A stretch of DNA of 64,000 nt from Osedax fenrisi (Eukaryota > Annelida > Polychaeta > Sabellida > Siboglinidae): the NCBI GenBank assembly GCA_964019155.1, contig OZ025242.1:65977040-66041039 (forward strand). Direction: 5' to 3'. Positions 11,692-24,426 of the stretch are shown piece by piece. The first letter of the stretch is position 1; each line of letters begins with the position of its first letter. The translations under genes were made by a program, and so were the position numbers. Below the pieces are notes generated by a model that did not search any database, had not been told where the DNA came from, and was given only the letters and a program-made list of their open reading frames with translations.

Positions 11692-13332
11692 GAGGTGTAT
11701 ATGATTAATTATAATAAGAATATTTATTTTCTCGGTGTTATGACTAATATGAAATTATAATGTTTCCTCTCTGCCTTTTGGCTAAGATCGAGGTGTATAT
11801 GATAAATCATAATAAGAATAATTATTTTATCGGCGTAGATGCAAAGATAAACGTATAATGTTTCCTATCTGCCTTTTGGCTAAGATCGAGTTGTATATGA
11901 TTAATGATAATAAGAATATTTATTTTCTCGGTATTGTGACTAATGTGATTGTATAATGTTTCCTCTCTGCCTTTTGGCTAAGATCGAGGTGTATATGATT
12001 AATTATAATAAGAATATTTATTTTCTCGGTGTTATGACTAATATTAAATTATAATGTTTCCTCTCTGCCTTTTGGCTAAGATCGAGGTGTATATGATAAA
12101 TCATAATAAGAATAATTATTTTATCGGCGTAGATGCAAAGATAAACGTATAATGTTTCCTATCTGCCTTTTGGCTAAGATCGAGTTGTATATGATTAATG
12201 ATAATAAGAATATTTATTTTCTCGGTATTGTGACTAATGTGATTGTATAATGTTTCCTCTCTGCCTTTTGGCTAAGATCGAGGTGTATATGATTAATTAT
12301 AATAAGAATACTTATTTTATCGGTGTTTTTACTAATGTGAAATTATAATGTTTCCTCTCTGCCTTTTGGCTAAGATCGAGGTGTATATGATAAATCATAA
12401 TAAGAATATTTATTTTATCGGCGTCGAGACAAAGATAAACGTATAATGTTTCCTCTCTGAATTTTGGCTAAGATCGAGGTATATATTATTAATGATAATA
12501 AGAATATTTATTTTCTCAGTGTTTTGACTAATGTGAAATTATAAAGTTCCTCTCTGCCTTTTGGCTAAGATCGAAGTATATATTATTAATGATAATAAGA
12601 ATATTTATGTTATCGGCGTCGAGGCAAAGATAAACGTATAATGTTTCTTCTCTGCCATTTGGCTAAGATCGAGGTGTATATGATTAATTATAATAAGAAT
12701 ATTTATTTTCTCGGTGTTATGACTAATATGAAATTATAATGTTTCCTCTCTGCCTTTTGGCTAAGATCGAGGTGTATATGATAAATCATAATAAGAATAA
12801 TTATTTTATCGGCGTAGATGCAAAGATAAACGTATAATGTTTCCTATCTGCCTTTTGGCTAAGATCGAGTTGTATATGATTAATGATAATAAGAATATTT
12901 ATTTTCTCGGTGTTATGACTAATATGAAATTATAATGTTTCCTCTCTGCCTTTTGGCTAAGATCGAGGTGTATATGATAAATCATAATAAGAATACTTAT
13001 TTTATCGGTGTTTTTACTAATGTGAAATTATAAAGTTTCCTCTCTGCCTTTTGGCTAAGATCGAGGTGTATATGATTAATTATAATAAGAATATTTATTT
13101 TCTCGGTGTTATGACTAATATGAAATTATAATGTTTCCTCTCTGCCTTTTGGCTAAGATCGAGGTGTATATGATAAATCATAATAAGAATATTTATTTTA
13201 TCGGCGTCGAGACAAAGATAAACGTATAATGTTTCCTCTCTGCCTTTTGGCTAAGATCGAGGTATATATTATTAATCATAATAAGAATATTTATTTTATC
13301 GGCGTCGAGGCAAAGATAAACGTATAATGTTT

Positions 13333-13441
13333 CCTCTCTGAATTTTGGCTAAGATCGAGGTATATATTATTATTATATATTATTAATGATAATAAGAATA
13401 TTTATTTTCTCAGTGTTTTGACTAATGTGAAATTATAAATT
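13333..13441 (+). repeat. 109-bp monomer (copy 2)
   Basis: Same 13-bp insertion and 2-bp deletion as the 7347 monomer, carried into D1 copy b; the next monomer starts at 13442. Confidence 0.85.
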
Positions 13442-16400
13442 CCTCTCTGACTTTTGGTTAAGATCGAGGTGTATATGATTAATTATAATAAGAATATTTA
13501 TTTTACCGGCGTTGAGGCAAAGATAAACGTATAATGTTTCTTCTCTGCCTTTTGGCTAAGATCGAGGTGTATATGATTAATCATATAAAGAATATTTATT
13601 TTATCGGCGTCGAGGCAAAGATAAACGTATAATGTTTCCTCTCTGACTTTTGGCTAAGATCGAGGTGTATATGATTAATTATAATAAGAATATTTATTTT
13701 ATCGGCGTTGAGGCAAAGATAAACGTATAATGTTTCCTCTCTGCCTTTTGGCTAAGATCGAGGTGTATATGATTATTCATAAAAAGAATATTTATTTTAT
13801 CGTCGTCGAGGCAAAGATAAATATACAATGTTGCTTTTCTGCCTTTTGGCTAAGATCGAGGTGTATATGATAAATCATAATAAGAATATTTATTTTATCG
13901 GCGTCGAGGCAAAGATAAACGTATAATGTTTCCTCTCTGCCTTTTGGCTAAGATCAAGGTGTATATGATTAATTATAATAAAATATTTATTTTCTCGGTA
14001 TTTTGACTAATGTGAAATTATAAAGTTTCCTCTCTGCCTTTTGGCTAAGATCGAGGTATATATTATTAATGATAATAAGAATATTTATTTTATCGGCGTC
14101 GAGGTAAAGATAAACGTATAATATTTCTTCTCTGCATTTTGGCTAAGATCGAGGTGTATATGATTAATTATAATAAGAATATTTATTTTATCGGTGTTAT
14201 GACTAATATGAAATTATAATGTTTCCTCTCTGCCTTTTGGCTAAGATCGAGGTGTATATGATAAATCATAATAAGAATACTTATTTTATCGGTGTTTTTA
14301 CTAATGTGAAATTATAAAGTTTCCTATCTGCCTTTTGGCTAAGATCGAGGTGTATATGATTATTCATAAAAAGAATATTTACTTTATCGTCGTCGAGGCA
14401 AAGATAAATATACAATGTTGCTTTTCTGCCTTTTGGCTAAGATCGAGGTGTATATTATTAATGATAATAAGAATATTTATTTTCTCAGTGTTTTGGCTAA
14501 TGTGAAATTATAAAGTTTCCTCTCTGCCTTTTGGCTAAGATCGAGGTATATATTATTAATCATAATAAGAATATTTATTTTATCGGCGTCGAGGCAAAGA
14601 TAAACGTATAATGTTTCCTCTCTGACTTTTGGCTAAGATCGAGGTGTATATTATTAATTATAATAAGAATATTTATTTTCTCGGTGTTATGACTAATATG
14701 AAATTATAATGTTTCCTCTCTGCTTTTTGGCTAAGATCGAGGTGTATATGATTATTCATAAAAAGAATATTTACTTTATCGTCGTCGAGGCAAAGATAAA
14801 TATACAATGTTGCTTTTCTGCCTTTTGGCTAAGATCGAGGTGTATATTATTAATGATAATAAGAATATTTATTTTCTCAGTGTTTTGACTAATGTGAAAT
14901 TATAAAGTTTCCTCTCTGCCTTTTGGCTAAGATCGAGGTATATATTATTAATCATAATAAGAATATTTATTTTATCGGCGTCGAGGCAAAGATAAACGTA
15001 TAATGTTTCCTCTCTGACTTTTGGCTAAGATCGAGGTGTATATTATTAATGATAATAAGAATATTTATTTTCTCAGTGTTTTGACTAATGTGAAATTATA
15101 AAGTTTCCTCTCTGCCTTTTGGCTAAGATCGAGGTATATATTATTAATGATAATAAGAATATTTATGTTATCGGCGTCGAGGCAAAGATAAACGTATAAT
15201 GTTTCTTCTCTGCCATTTGGCTAAGATCGAGGTGTATATGATTAATGATAATAAGAATATTTATTTTATCGGCGTAGATGCAAAGATAAACGTATAATGT
15301 TTCCTCTCTGCCTTTTGGCTAAGATCGAGTTGTATATGATTAATGCTAATAAGAATATTTATTTTCACGGTATTGTGACTAATGTGAATGTATAATGTTT
15401 CCTCTCTGCCTTTTGGCTAAGATCGAGGTGTATATGATTAATTATAATAAGAATATTTATTTTCTCGGTGTTGTGACTAATATGAAATTATAATGTTTCC
15501 TCTCTGCCTTTTGGCTAAGATCGAGGTGTATATGATAAATCATAATAAGAATACTTATTTTATCGGCGTAGAGGCAAAGATAAACGTATATTGTTTCCTC
15601 TCTGCCTTTTGGCTAAGATCGAGGTGTATATGATAAATCAAAATAAGAATAATGATTTTATCGGCGTAGATGCAAAGATAAACGTATAATGTTTCCTCTC
15701 TGCCTTTTGGCTAAGATCGAGTTGTATATGATTAATGATAATAAGAATATTTATTTTCTCGGTATTGTGACTAATGTGAATGTATAATGTTTCCTCTCTG
15801 CCTTTTGGCTAAGATCGAGGTGTATATGATTAATTATAATAAGAATATTTATTTTCTCGGTGTTATGACTAATATGAAATTATAATGTTTCCTCTCTGCC
15901 TTTTGGCTAAGATCGAGGTGTATATGATAAATCATAATAAGAATACTTATTTTATCGGCGTAGAGGCAAAGATAAACGTATAATGTTTCCTCTCTGCCTT
16001 TTGGCTAAGATCGAGTTGTATATGATTAATGATAATAAGAATATGTATTTTCTCGGTGTTGTGACTAATGTGAATGTATAATGTTTCCTCTCTGCCTTTT
16101 GGCTAAGATCGAGGTGTATATGATTAATTATAATAAGAATATTTATTTTCTCGGTGTTATGACTAATATGAAATTATAATGTTTCCTCTCTGCCTTTTGG
16201 CTAAGATCGAGGTGTATATGATTATTCATAAAAAGAATAATTATTTTATCGTCGTCGAGGCAAAGATAAACGTATAATGTTTCCTCTCTGCCTTTTGGCT
16301 AAGATCGAGGTGTATATGATTATTCATAAAAAGAATATTTATTTTATCGTCGTCGAGGCAAAGATAAATATACAATGTTGCTTTTCTGCCTTTTGGCTAA

Positions 16401-16772
16401 GATCGAGATGTATATGATTAATTATAATAAGAATATTTATTTTATCGGCGTCGAGGCAAAGATAAATGTATAATGTTTCCTCTCTGACTTTTGGCTAAGA
16501 TCAGGGTGTCTATGATTAATTATAATAAGAATATTTATTTTCTCGGTGTTATGACTAATATGAACGTATAATGTTTCCTCTCTGACTTTTGGCTAAGATC
16601 CAGGTGTATATGATTAATTATAATAAGAATATTTATTTTATCGGCGTTGAGGCAAAGATAAACGTATAATGTTTACTCTCTGACTTTTGGCTAAGATCGA
16701 GTTATATATTATTAATGATAATAAGAATATTTATTGTATCGGCGTCGAGGCAAAGATAAACGTTTAATGTTT

Positions 16773-16871
16773 ACTCTCTGCCTTTTGGCTAAGATCGAGG
16801 TATATATAATTAATGATAATAAGAATATTTATTTTTATCGGATTCGAGGCAAAGATAAACGTATAATGTTT
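16773..16871 (+). repeat. 99-bp monomer with 1-bp insertion
   Basis: Starts at 16773 and 16872 are 99 bp apart, because the middle block has an extra T (tatttttatcggattcg). A 99-bp unit keeps reading frame across monomers, which explains why the longest open frames of the window (16734-16964 and 24289-24519) lie here. The same variant recurs at 24328-24426 and near 32350-32450, 37190, 53440-53530 and 58370. Confidence 0.85.
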
Positions 16872-19800
16872 CTTCTCTGCCTTTTGGCTAAGATCGAGGT
16901 GTATATTATTAATGATAATAAGAATATTTATTTTCTCAGTGTTTTGACTAATGTGAAATTATAAAGTTTCCTCTCTGCCTTTTGGCTAAGATCGAGGTAT
17001 ATATTATTAATCATAATAAGAATATTTATTTTATCGGCGTCGAGGCAAAGATAAACGTATAATGTTTCCTCTCTGACTTTTGGCTAAGATCGAGGTGTAT
17101 ATTATTAATGATAATAAGAATATTTATTTTCTCAGTGTTTTGACTAATGTGAAATTATAAAGTTTCCTCTCTGCCTTTTGGCTAAGATCGAGGTATATAT
17201 TATTAATCATAATAAGAATATTTATTGTATCGGCGTCGAGGCAAAGATAAACGTTTAATGTTTACTCTCTGCCTTTTGGCTAAGATCGAGGTATATATTA
17301 TTAATGATAATAAGAATATTTATTTTCTCAGTGTTTTGACTAATGTGAAATTATAAAGTTTTCTCTCTGCCTTTTGGCTAAGATCGAGGTATATATTATT
17401 AATCATAATAAGAATATTTATTGTATCGGCGTCGAGGCAAAGATAAACGTTTAATGTTTACTCTCTGCCTTTTGGCTAAGATCGAGGTATATATTATTAA
17501 TGATAATAAGAATATTTATTTTCTCAGTGTTTTGACTAATGTGAAATTATAAAGTTTCCTCTCTGCCTTTTGGCTAAGATCGAGGTGTATATGATAAATC
17601 ATAATAAGAATACTTATTTTATCGGCGTAGAGGCAAAGATAAACGTATAATGTTTCCTCTCTGCCTTTTGGCTAAGATCGAGTTGTATATGATTAATGAT
17701 AATAAGAATATTTATTTTATCGGCGTCGAGGCAAAGATAAACGTATAATGTTTCCTCTCTGACTTTTGGCTAAGATCGAGGTGTATATTATTAATGATAA
17801 TAAGAATATTTATTTTATCGGATTCGAGGCAAAGATAAACGTATAATTTTTCTTCTCTGCCTTTTGGCTAAGATCGAGGTGTATATTATTAATCATAATA
17901 AGAATATTTATTTTCTCAGTATTTTGACTAATGTGAAATTATAAAGTTTTCTCTCTGCCTTTTGGCTAAGATCGAGGTATATATTATTAATCATAATAAG
18001 AATATTTATTTTATCGGCGTCGAGGCAAAGATAAACGTATACTGTTTCCTCTCTGACTTTTGGCTAAGATCGAGTTGTATATGATTAATGATAATAAGGA
18101 TATTTATTTTCTCGGTGTTTTTACTAATGTGTAATTATAAAGTTTCCTCTCTGCCTTTTGGCTAAGATCGAGATATCTATTATTAATGATAATAAGAATA
18201 TTTATTTTATCGGCGTCGAGGCAAAGATAAACGTATAATGTTTCCTCTCTGCCTTTTGGCTAAGATCAAGGTGTATATGATTAATTATAATAAAATATTT
18301 ATTTTCTCGGTATTTTGACTAATGTGAAATTATAAAGTTTCCTCTCTGCCTTTTGGCTAAGATCGAGGTATATATTATTAATGATAATAAGAATATTTAT
18401 TTTATCGGCGTCGAGGTAAAGATAAACGTATAATATTTCTTCTCTGCATTTTGGCTAAGATCGAGGTGTATATGATTAATTATAATAAGAATATTTATTT
18501 TATCGGTGTTATGACTAATATGAAATTATAATGTTTCCTCTCTGCCTTTTGGCTAAGATCGAGGTGTATATGATAAATCATAATAAGAATACTTATTTTA
18601 TCGGTGTTTTTACTAATGTGAAATTATAAAGTTTCCTATCTGCCTTTTGGCTAAGATCGAGGTGTATATGATTATTCATAAAAAGAATATTTACTTTATC
18701 GTCGTCGAGGCAAAGATAAATATACAATGTTGCTTTTCTGCCTTTTGGCTAAGATCGAGGTGTATATTATTAATGATAATAAGAATATTTATTTTCTCAG
18801 TGTTTTGGCTAATGTGAAATTATAAAGTTTCCTCTCTGCCTTTTGGCTAAGATCGAGGTATATATTATTAATCATAATAAGAATATTTATTTTATCGGCG
18901 TCGAGGCAAAGATAAACGTATAATGTTTCCTCTCTGACTTTTGGCTAAGATCGAGGTGTATATTATTAATGATAATAAGAATATTTATTTTCTCGGTGTT
19001 ATGACTAATATGAAATTATAATGTTTCCTCTCTGCCTTTTGGCTAAGATCGAGGTGTATATGATAAATCATAATAAGAATAATTTTTTTATCGGCGTAGA
19101 TGCAAAGATAAACGTATAATGTTTCCTATCTGCCTTTTGGCTAAGATCGAGTTGTATATGATTAATGATAATAAGAATATTTATTTTCTCGGTATTGTGA
19201 CTAATGTGATTGTATAATGTTTCCTCTCTGCCTTTTGGCTAAGATCGAGGTGTATATGATTAATTATAATAAGAATATTTATTTTCTCGGTGTTATGACT
19301 AATATTAAATTATAATGTTTCCTCTCTGCCTTTTGGCTAAGATCGAGGTGTATATGATAAATCATAATAAGAATAATTATTTTATCGGCGTAGATGCAAA
19401 GATAAACGTATAATGTTTCCTATCTGCCTTTTGGCTAAGATCGAGTTGTATATGATAAATCATAATATGAATACTTATTTTATCGGTGTTTTTACTAATG
19501 TGAAATTATAAAGTTTCCTCTCTGCCTTTTGGCTAAGATCGAGGTGTATATGATTAATTATAATAAGAATATTTATTTTCTCGGTGTTATGACTAATATG
19601 AAATTATAATGTTTCCTCTCTGCCTTTTGGCTAAGATCGAGGTGTATATGATAAATCATAATAAGAATATTTATTTTATCGGCGTCGAGACAAAGATAAA
19701 CGTATAATGTTTCCTCTCTGCCTTTTGGCTAAGATCGAGGTATATATTATTAATCATAATAAGAATATTTATTTTATCGGCGTCGAGGCAAAGATAAACG

Positions 19801-20691
19801 TATAATGTTTCCTCTCTGAATTTTGGCTAAGATCGAGGTATATATTATTAATGATAATAAGAATATTTATTTTCTCAGTGTTTTGACTAATGTGAAATTA
19901 TAAAGTTCCTCTCTGCCTTTTGGCTAAGATCGAAGTATATATTATTAATGATAATAAGAATATTTATGTTATCGGCGTCGAGGCAAAGATAAACGTATAA
20001 TGTTTCTTCTCTGCCATTTGGCTAAGATCGAGGTGTATATGATTAATTATAATAAGAATATTTATTTTCTCGGTGTTATGACTAATATGAAATTATAATG
20101 TTTCCTCTCTGCCTTTTGGCTAAGATCGAGGTGTATATGATAAATCATAATAAGAATAATTATTTTATCGGCGTAGATGCAAAGATAAACGTATAATGTT
20201 TCCTATCTGCCTTTTGGCTAAGATCGAGTTGTATATGATTAATGATAATAAGAATATTTATTTTCTCGGTGTTATGACTAATATGAAATTATAATGTTTC
20301 CTCTCTGCCTTTTGGCTAAGATCGAGGTGTATATGATAAATCATAATAAGAATACTTATTTTATCGGTGTTTTTACTAATGTGAAATTATAAAGTTTCCT
20401 CACTGCCTTTTGGCTAAGATCGAGGTGTATATGATTAATTATAATAAGAATATTTATTTTCTCGGTGTTATGACTAATATGAAATTATAATGTTTCCTCT
20501 CTGCCTTTTGGCTAAGATCGAGGTGTATATGATAAATCATAATAAGAATATTTATTTTATCGGCGTCGAGACAAAGATAAACGTATAATGTTTCCTCTCT
20601 GCCTTTTGGCTAAGATCGAGGTATATATTATTAATCATAATAAGAATATTTATTTTATCGGCGTCGAGGCAAAGATAAACGTATAATGTTT

Positions 20692-20800
20692 CCTCTCTGA
20701 ATTTTGGCTAAGATCGAGGTATATATTATTATTATATATTATTAATGATAATAAGAATATTTATTTTCTCAGTGTTTTGACTAATGTGAAATTATAAATT
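20692..20800 (+). repeat. 109-bp monomer (copy 3)
   Basis: Third occurrence of the 109-bp unit, 7359 bp after the second, inside duplication D2 copy b; the next monomer starts at 20801. Confidence 0.85.
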
Positions 20801-23800
20801 CCTCTCTGACTTTTGGTTAAGATCGAGGTGTATATGATTAATTATAATAAGAATATTTATTTTACCGGCGTTGAGGCAAAGATAAACGTATAATGTTTCT
20901 TCTCTGCCTTTTGGCTAAGATCGAGGTGTATATGATTAATCATATAAAGAATATTTATTTTATCGGCGTCGAGGCAAAGATAAACGTATAATGTTTCCTC
21001 TCTGACTTTTGGCTAAGATCGAGGTGTATATGATTAATTATAATAAGAATATTTATTTTATCGGCGTTGAGGCAAAGATAAACGTATAATGTTTCCTCTC
21101 TGCCTTTTGGCTAAGGTCGAGGTGTATATGATTATTCATAAAAAGAATATTTATTTTATCGTCGTCGAGGCAAAGATAAATATACAATGTTGCTTTTCTG
21201 CCTTTTGGCTAAGATCGAGGTGTATATGATAAATCATAATAAGAATATTTATTTTATCGGCGTCGAGGCAAAGATAAACGTATAATGTTTCCTCTCTGCC
21301 TTTTGGCTAAGATCAAGGTGTATATGATTAATTATAATAAAATATTTATTTTCTCGGTATTTTGACTAATGTGAAATTATAAAGTTTCCTCTCTGCCTTT
21401 TGGCTAAGATCGAGGTATATATTATTAATGATAATAAGAATATTTATTTTATCGGCGTCGAGGTAAAGATAAACGTATAATATTTCTTCTCTGCATTTTG
21501 GCTAAGATCGAGGTGTATATGATTAATTATAATAAGAATATTTATTTTATCGGTGTTATGACTAATATGAAATTATAATGTTTCCTCTCTGCCTTTTGGC
21601 TAAGATCGAGGTGTATATGATAAATCATAATAAGAATACTTATTTTATCGGTGTTTTTACTAATGTGAAATTATAAAGTTTCCTATCTGCCTTTTGGCTA
21701 AGATCGAGGTGTATATGATTATTCATAAAAAGAATATTTACTTTATCGTCGTCGAGGCAAAGATAAATATACAATGTTGCTTTTCTGCCTTTTGGCTAAG
21801 ATCGAGGTGTATATTATTAATGATAATAAGAATATTTATTTTCTCAGTGTTTTGGCTAATGTGAAATTATAAAGTTTCCTCTCTGCCTTTTGGCTAAGAT
21901 CGAGGTATATATTATTAATCATAATAAGAATATTTATTTTATCGGCGTTGAGGCAAAGATAAACGTATAATGTTTCCTCTCTGACTTTTGGCTAAGATCG
22001 AGGTGTATATTATTAATGATAATAAGAATATTTATTTTCTCGGTGTTATGACTAATATGAAATTATAATTTTTCCTCTCTGCTTTTTGGCTAAGATCGAG
22101 GTGTATATGATTATTCATAAAAAGAATATTTACTTTATCGTCGTCGAGGCAAAGATAAATATACAATGTTGCTTTTCTGCCTTTTGGCTAAGATCGAGGT
22201 GTATATTATTAATGATAATAAGAATATTTATTTTCTCAGTGTTTTGACTAATGTGAAATTATAAAGTTTCCTCTCTGCCTTTTGGCTAAGATCGAGGTAT
22301 ATATTATTAATCATAATAAGAATATTTATTTTATCGGCGTCGAGGCAAAGATAAACGTATAATGTTTCCTCTCTGACTTTTGGCTAAGATCGAGGTGTAT
22401 ATTATTAATGATAATAAGAATATTTATTTTCTCAGTGTTTTGACTAATGTGAAATTATAAAGTTTCCTCTCTGCCTTTTGGCTAAGATCGAGGTATATAT
22501 TATTAATCATAATAAGAATATTTATTTTATCGGCCTCGAGGCAAAGATAAACGTATAATGTTTCCTCTCTGACTTTTGGCTAAGATCGAGGTGTATATTA
22601 TTAATGATAATAAGAATATTTATTTTCTCAGTGTTTTGACTAATGTGAAATTATAAAGTTTCCTCTCTGCCTTTTGGCTAAGATCGAGGTATATATTATT
22701 AATGATAATAAGAATATTTATGTTATCGGCGTCGAGGCAAAGATAAACGTATAATGTTTCTTCTCTGCCATTTGGCTAAGATCGAGGTGTATATGATTAA
22801 TGATAATAAGAATATTTATTTTATCGGCGTAGATGCAAAGATAAACGTATAATGTTTCCTCTCTGCCTTTTGGCTAAGATCGAGTTGTATATGATTAATG
22901 CTAATAAGAATATTTATTTTCACGGTATTGTGACTAATGTGAATGTATAATGTTTCCTCTCTGCCTTTTGGCTAAGATCGAGGTGTATATGATTAATTAT
23001 AATAAGAATATTTATTTTCTCGGTGTTGTGACTAATATGAAATTATAATGTTTCCTCTCTGCCTTTTGGCTAAGATCGAGGTGTATATGATAAATCATAA
23101 TAAGAATACTTATTTTATCGGCGTAGAGGCAAAGATAAACGTATATTGTTTCCTCTCTGCCTTTTGGCTAAGATCGAGGTGTATATGATAAATCAAAATA
23201 AGAATAATGATTTTATCGGCGTAGATGCAAAGATAAACGTATAATGTTTCCTCTCTGCCTTTTGGCTAAGATCGAGTTGTATATGATTAATGATAATAAG
23301 AATATTTATTTTCTCGGTATTGTGACTAATGTGAATGTATAATGTTTCCTCTCTGCCTTTTGGCTAAGATCGAGGTGTATATGATTAATTATAATAAGAA
23401 TATTTATTTTCTCGGTGTTATGACTAATATGAAATTATAATGTTTCCTCTCTGCCTTTTGGCTAAGATCGAGGTGTATATGATAAATCATAATAAGAATA
23501 CTTATTTTATCGGCGTAGAGGCAAAGATAAACGTATAATGTTTCCTCTCTGCCTTTTGGCTAAGATCGAGTTGTATATGATTAATGATAATAAGAATATG
23601 TATTTTCTCGGTGTTGTGACTAATGTGAATGTATAATGTTTCCTCTCTGCCTTTTGGCTAAGATCGAGGTGTATATGATTAATTATAATAAGAATATTTA
23701 TTTTCTCGGTGTTATGACTAATATGAAATTATAATGTTTCCTCTCTGCCTTTTGGCTAAGATCGAGGTGTATATGATTATTCATAAAAAGAATAATTATT

Positions 23801-24327
23801 TTATCGTCGTCGAGGCAAAGATAAACGTATAATGTTTCCTCTCTGCCTTTTGGCTAAGATCGAGGTGTATATGATTATTCATAAAAAGAATATTTATTTT
23901 ATCGTCGTCGAGGCAAAGATAAATATACAATGTTGCTTTTCTGCCTTTTGGCTAAGATCGAGATGTATATGATTAATTATAATAAGAATATTTATTTTAT
24001 CGGCGTCGAGGCAAAGATAAATGTATAATGTTTCCTCTCTGACTTTTGGCTAAGATCAGGGTGTCTATGATTAATTATAATAAGAATATTTATTTTCTCG
24101 GTGTTATGACTAATATGAACGTATAATGTTTCCTCTCTGACTTTTGGCTAAGATCCAGGTGTATATGATTAATTATAATAAGAATATTTATTTTATCGGC
24201 GTTGAGGCAAAGATAAACGTATAATGTTTACTCTCTGACTTTTGGCTAAGATCGAGTTATATATTATTAATGATAATAAGAATATTTATTGTATCGGCGT
24301 CGAGGCAAAGATAAACGTTTAATGTTT

Positions 24328-24426
24328 ACTCTCTGCCTTTTGGCTAAGATCGAGGTATATATAATTAATGATAATAAGAATATTTATTTTTATCGGATTC
24401 GAGGCAAAGATAAACGTATAATGTTT
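24328..24426 (+). repeat. 99-bp monomer (D2 copy b)
   Basis: Copy of the 16773 monomer at offset 7555, with the same extra T before atcggattcg. Confidence 0.85.

Larger units (their letters stand above)
11020..16564 (+). repeat. Segmental duplication D1, copy b
   Basis: Second copy of 4936-10774. The left junction lies between gatcgagatg, which belongs to the preceding context, and tcgtcgttgagg, which matches 4964. The right junction is near 16564, where this copy reads atgaacgtataatg and copy a reads atgaaattataatg. From there it enters a block with gagttatatatt, ttgtatcggcg and cgtttaatgtttac that is absent from the first 16 kb. Confidence 0.8.
12440..19030 (+). repeat. Segmental duplication D2, copy a (~77-mer offset)
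   Basis: About 6.6 kb recurs at 19800-26590. The offset is 7359 at 12459/19818 and 13340/20699, and 7555 at 15345/22900, 16701/24256 and 18293/25848. The 196-bp step is one dimer absent from this copy. It contains the gagttatatatt, ttgtatcgg and cgtttaatgtttac block (16570-18240), which also returns at about 32160-33600 and 53340-54700. Confidence 0.8.

Noticed and set aside
16734..16964. 76-codon open reading frame, repeated at 24289-24519
   Set aside because: It starts with TTG and runs through 2.4 satellite monomers. It stays open only because one unit is 99 bp and so keeps frame; its protein is two near-identical 33-residue repeats of satellite translation. The corresponding copies near 32324 and 53395 hit a TGA where ttcttctctgcc is replaced by ttcctctctgac. 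The second ORF is simply the D2 duplicate.
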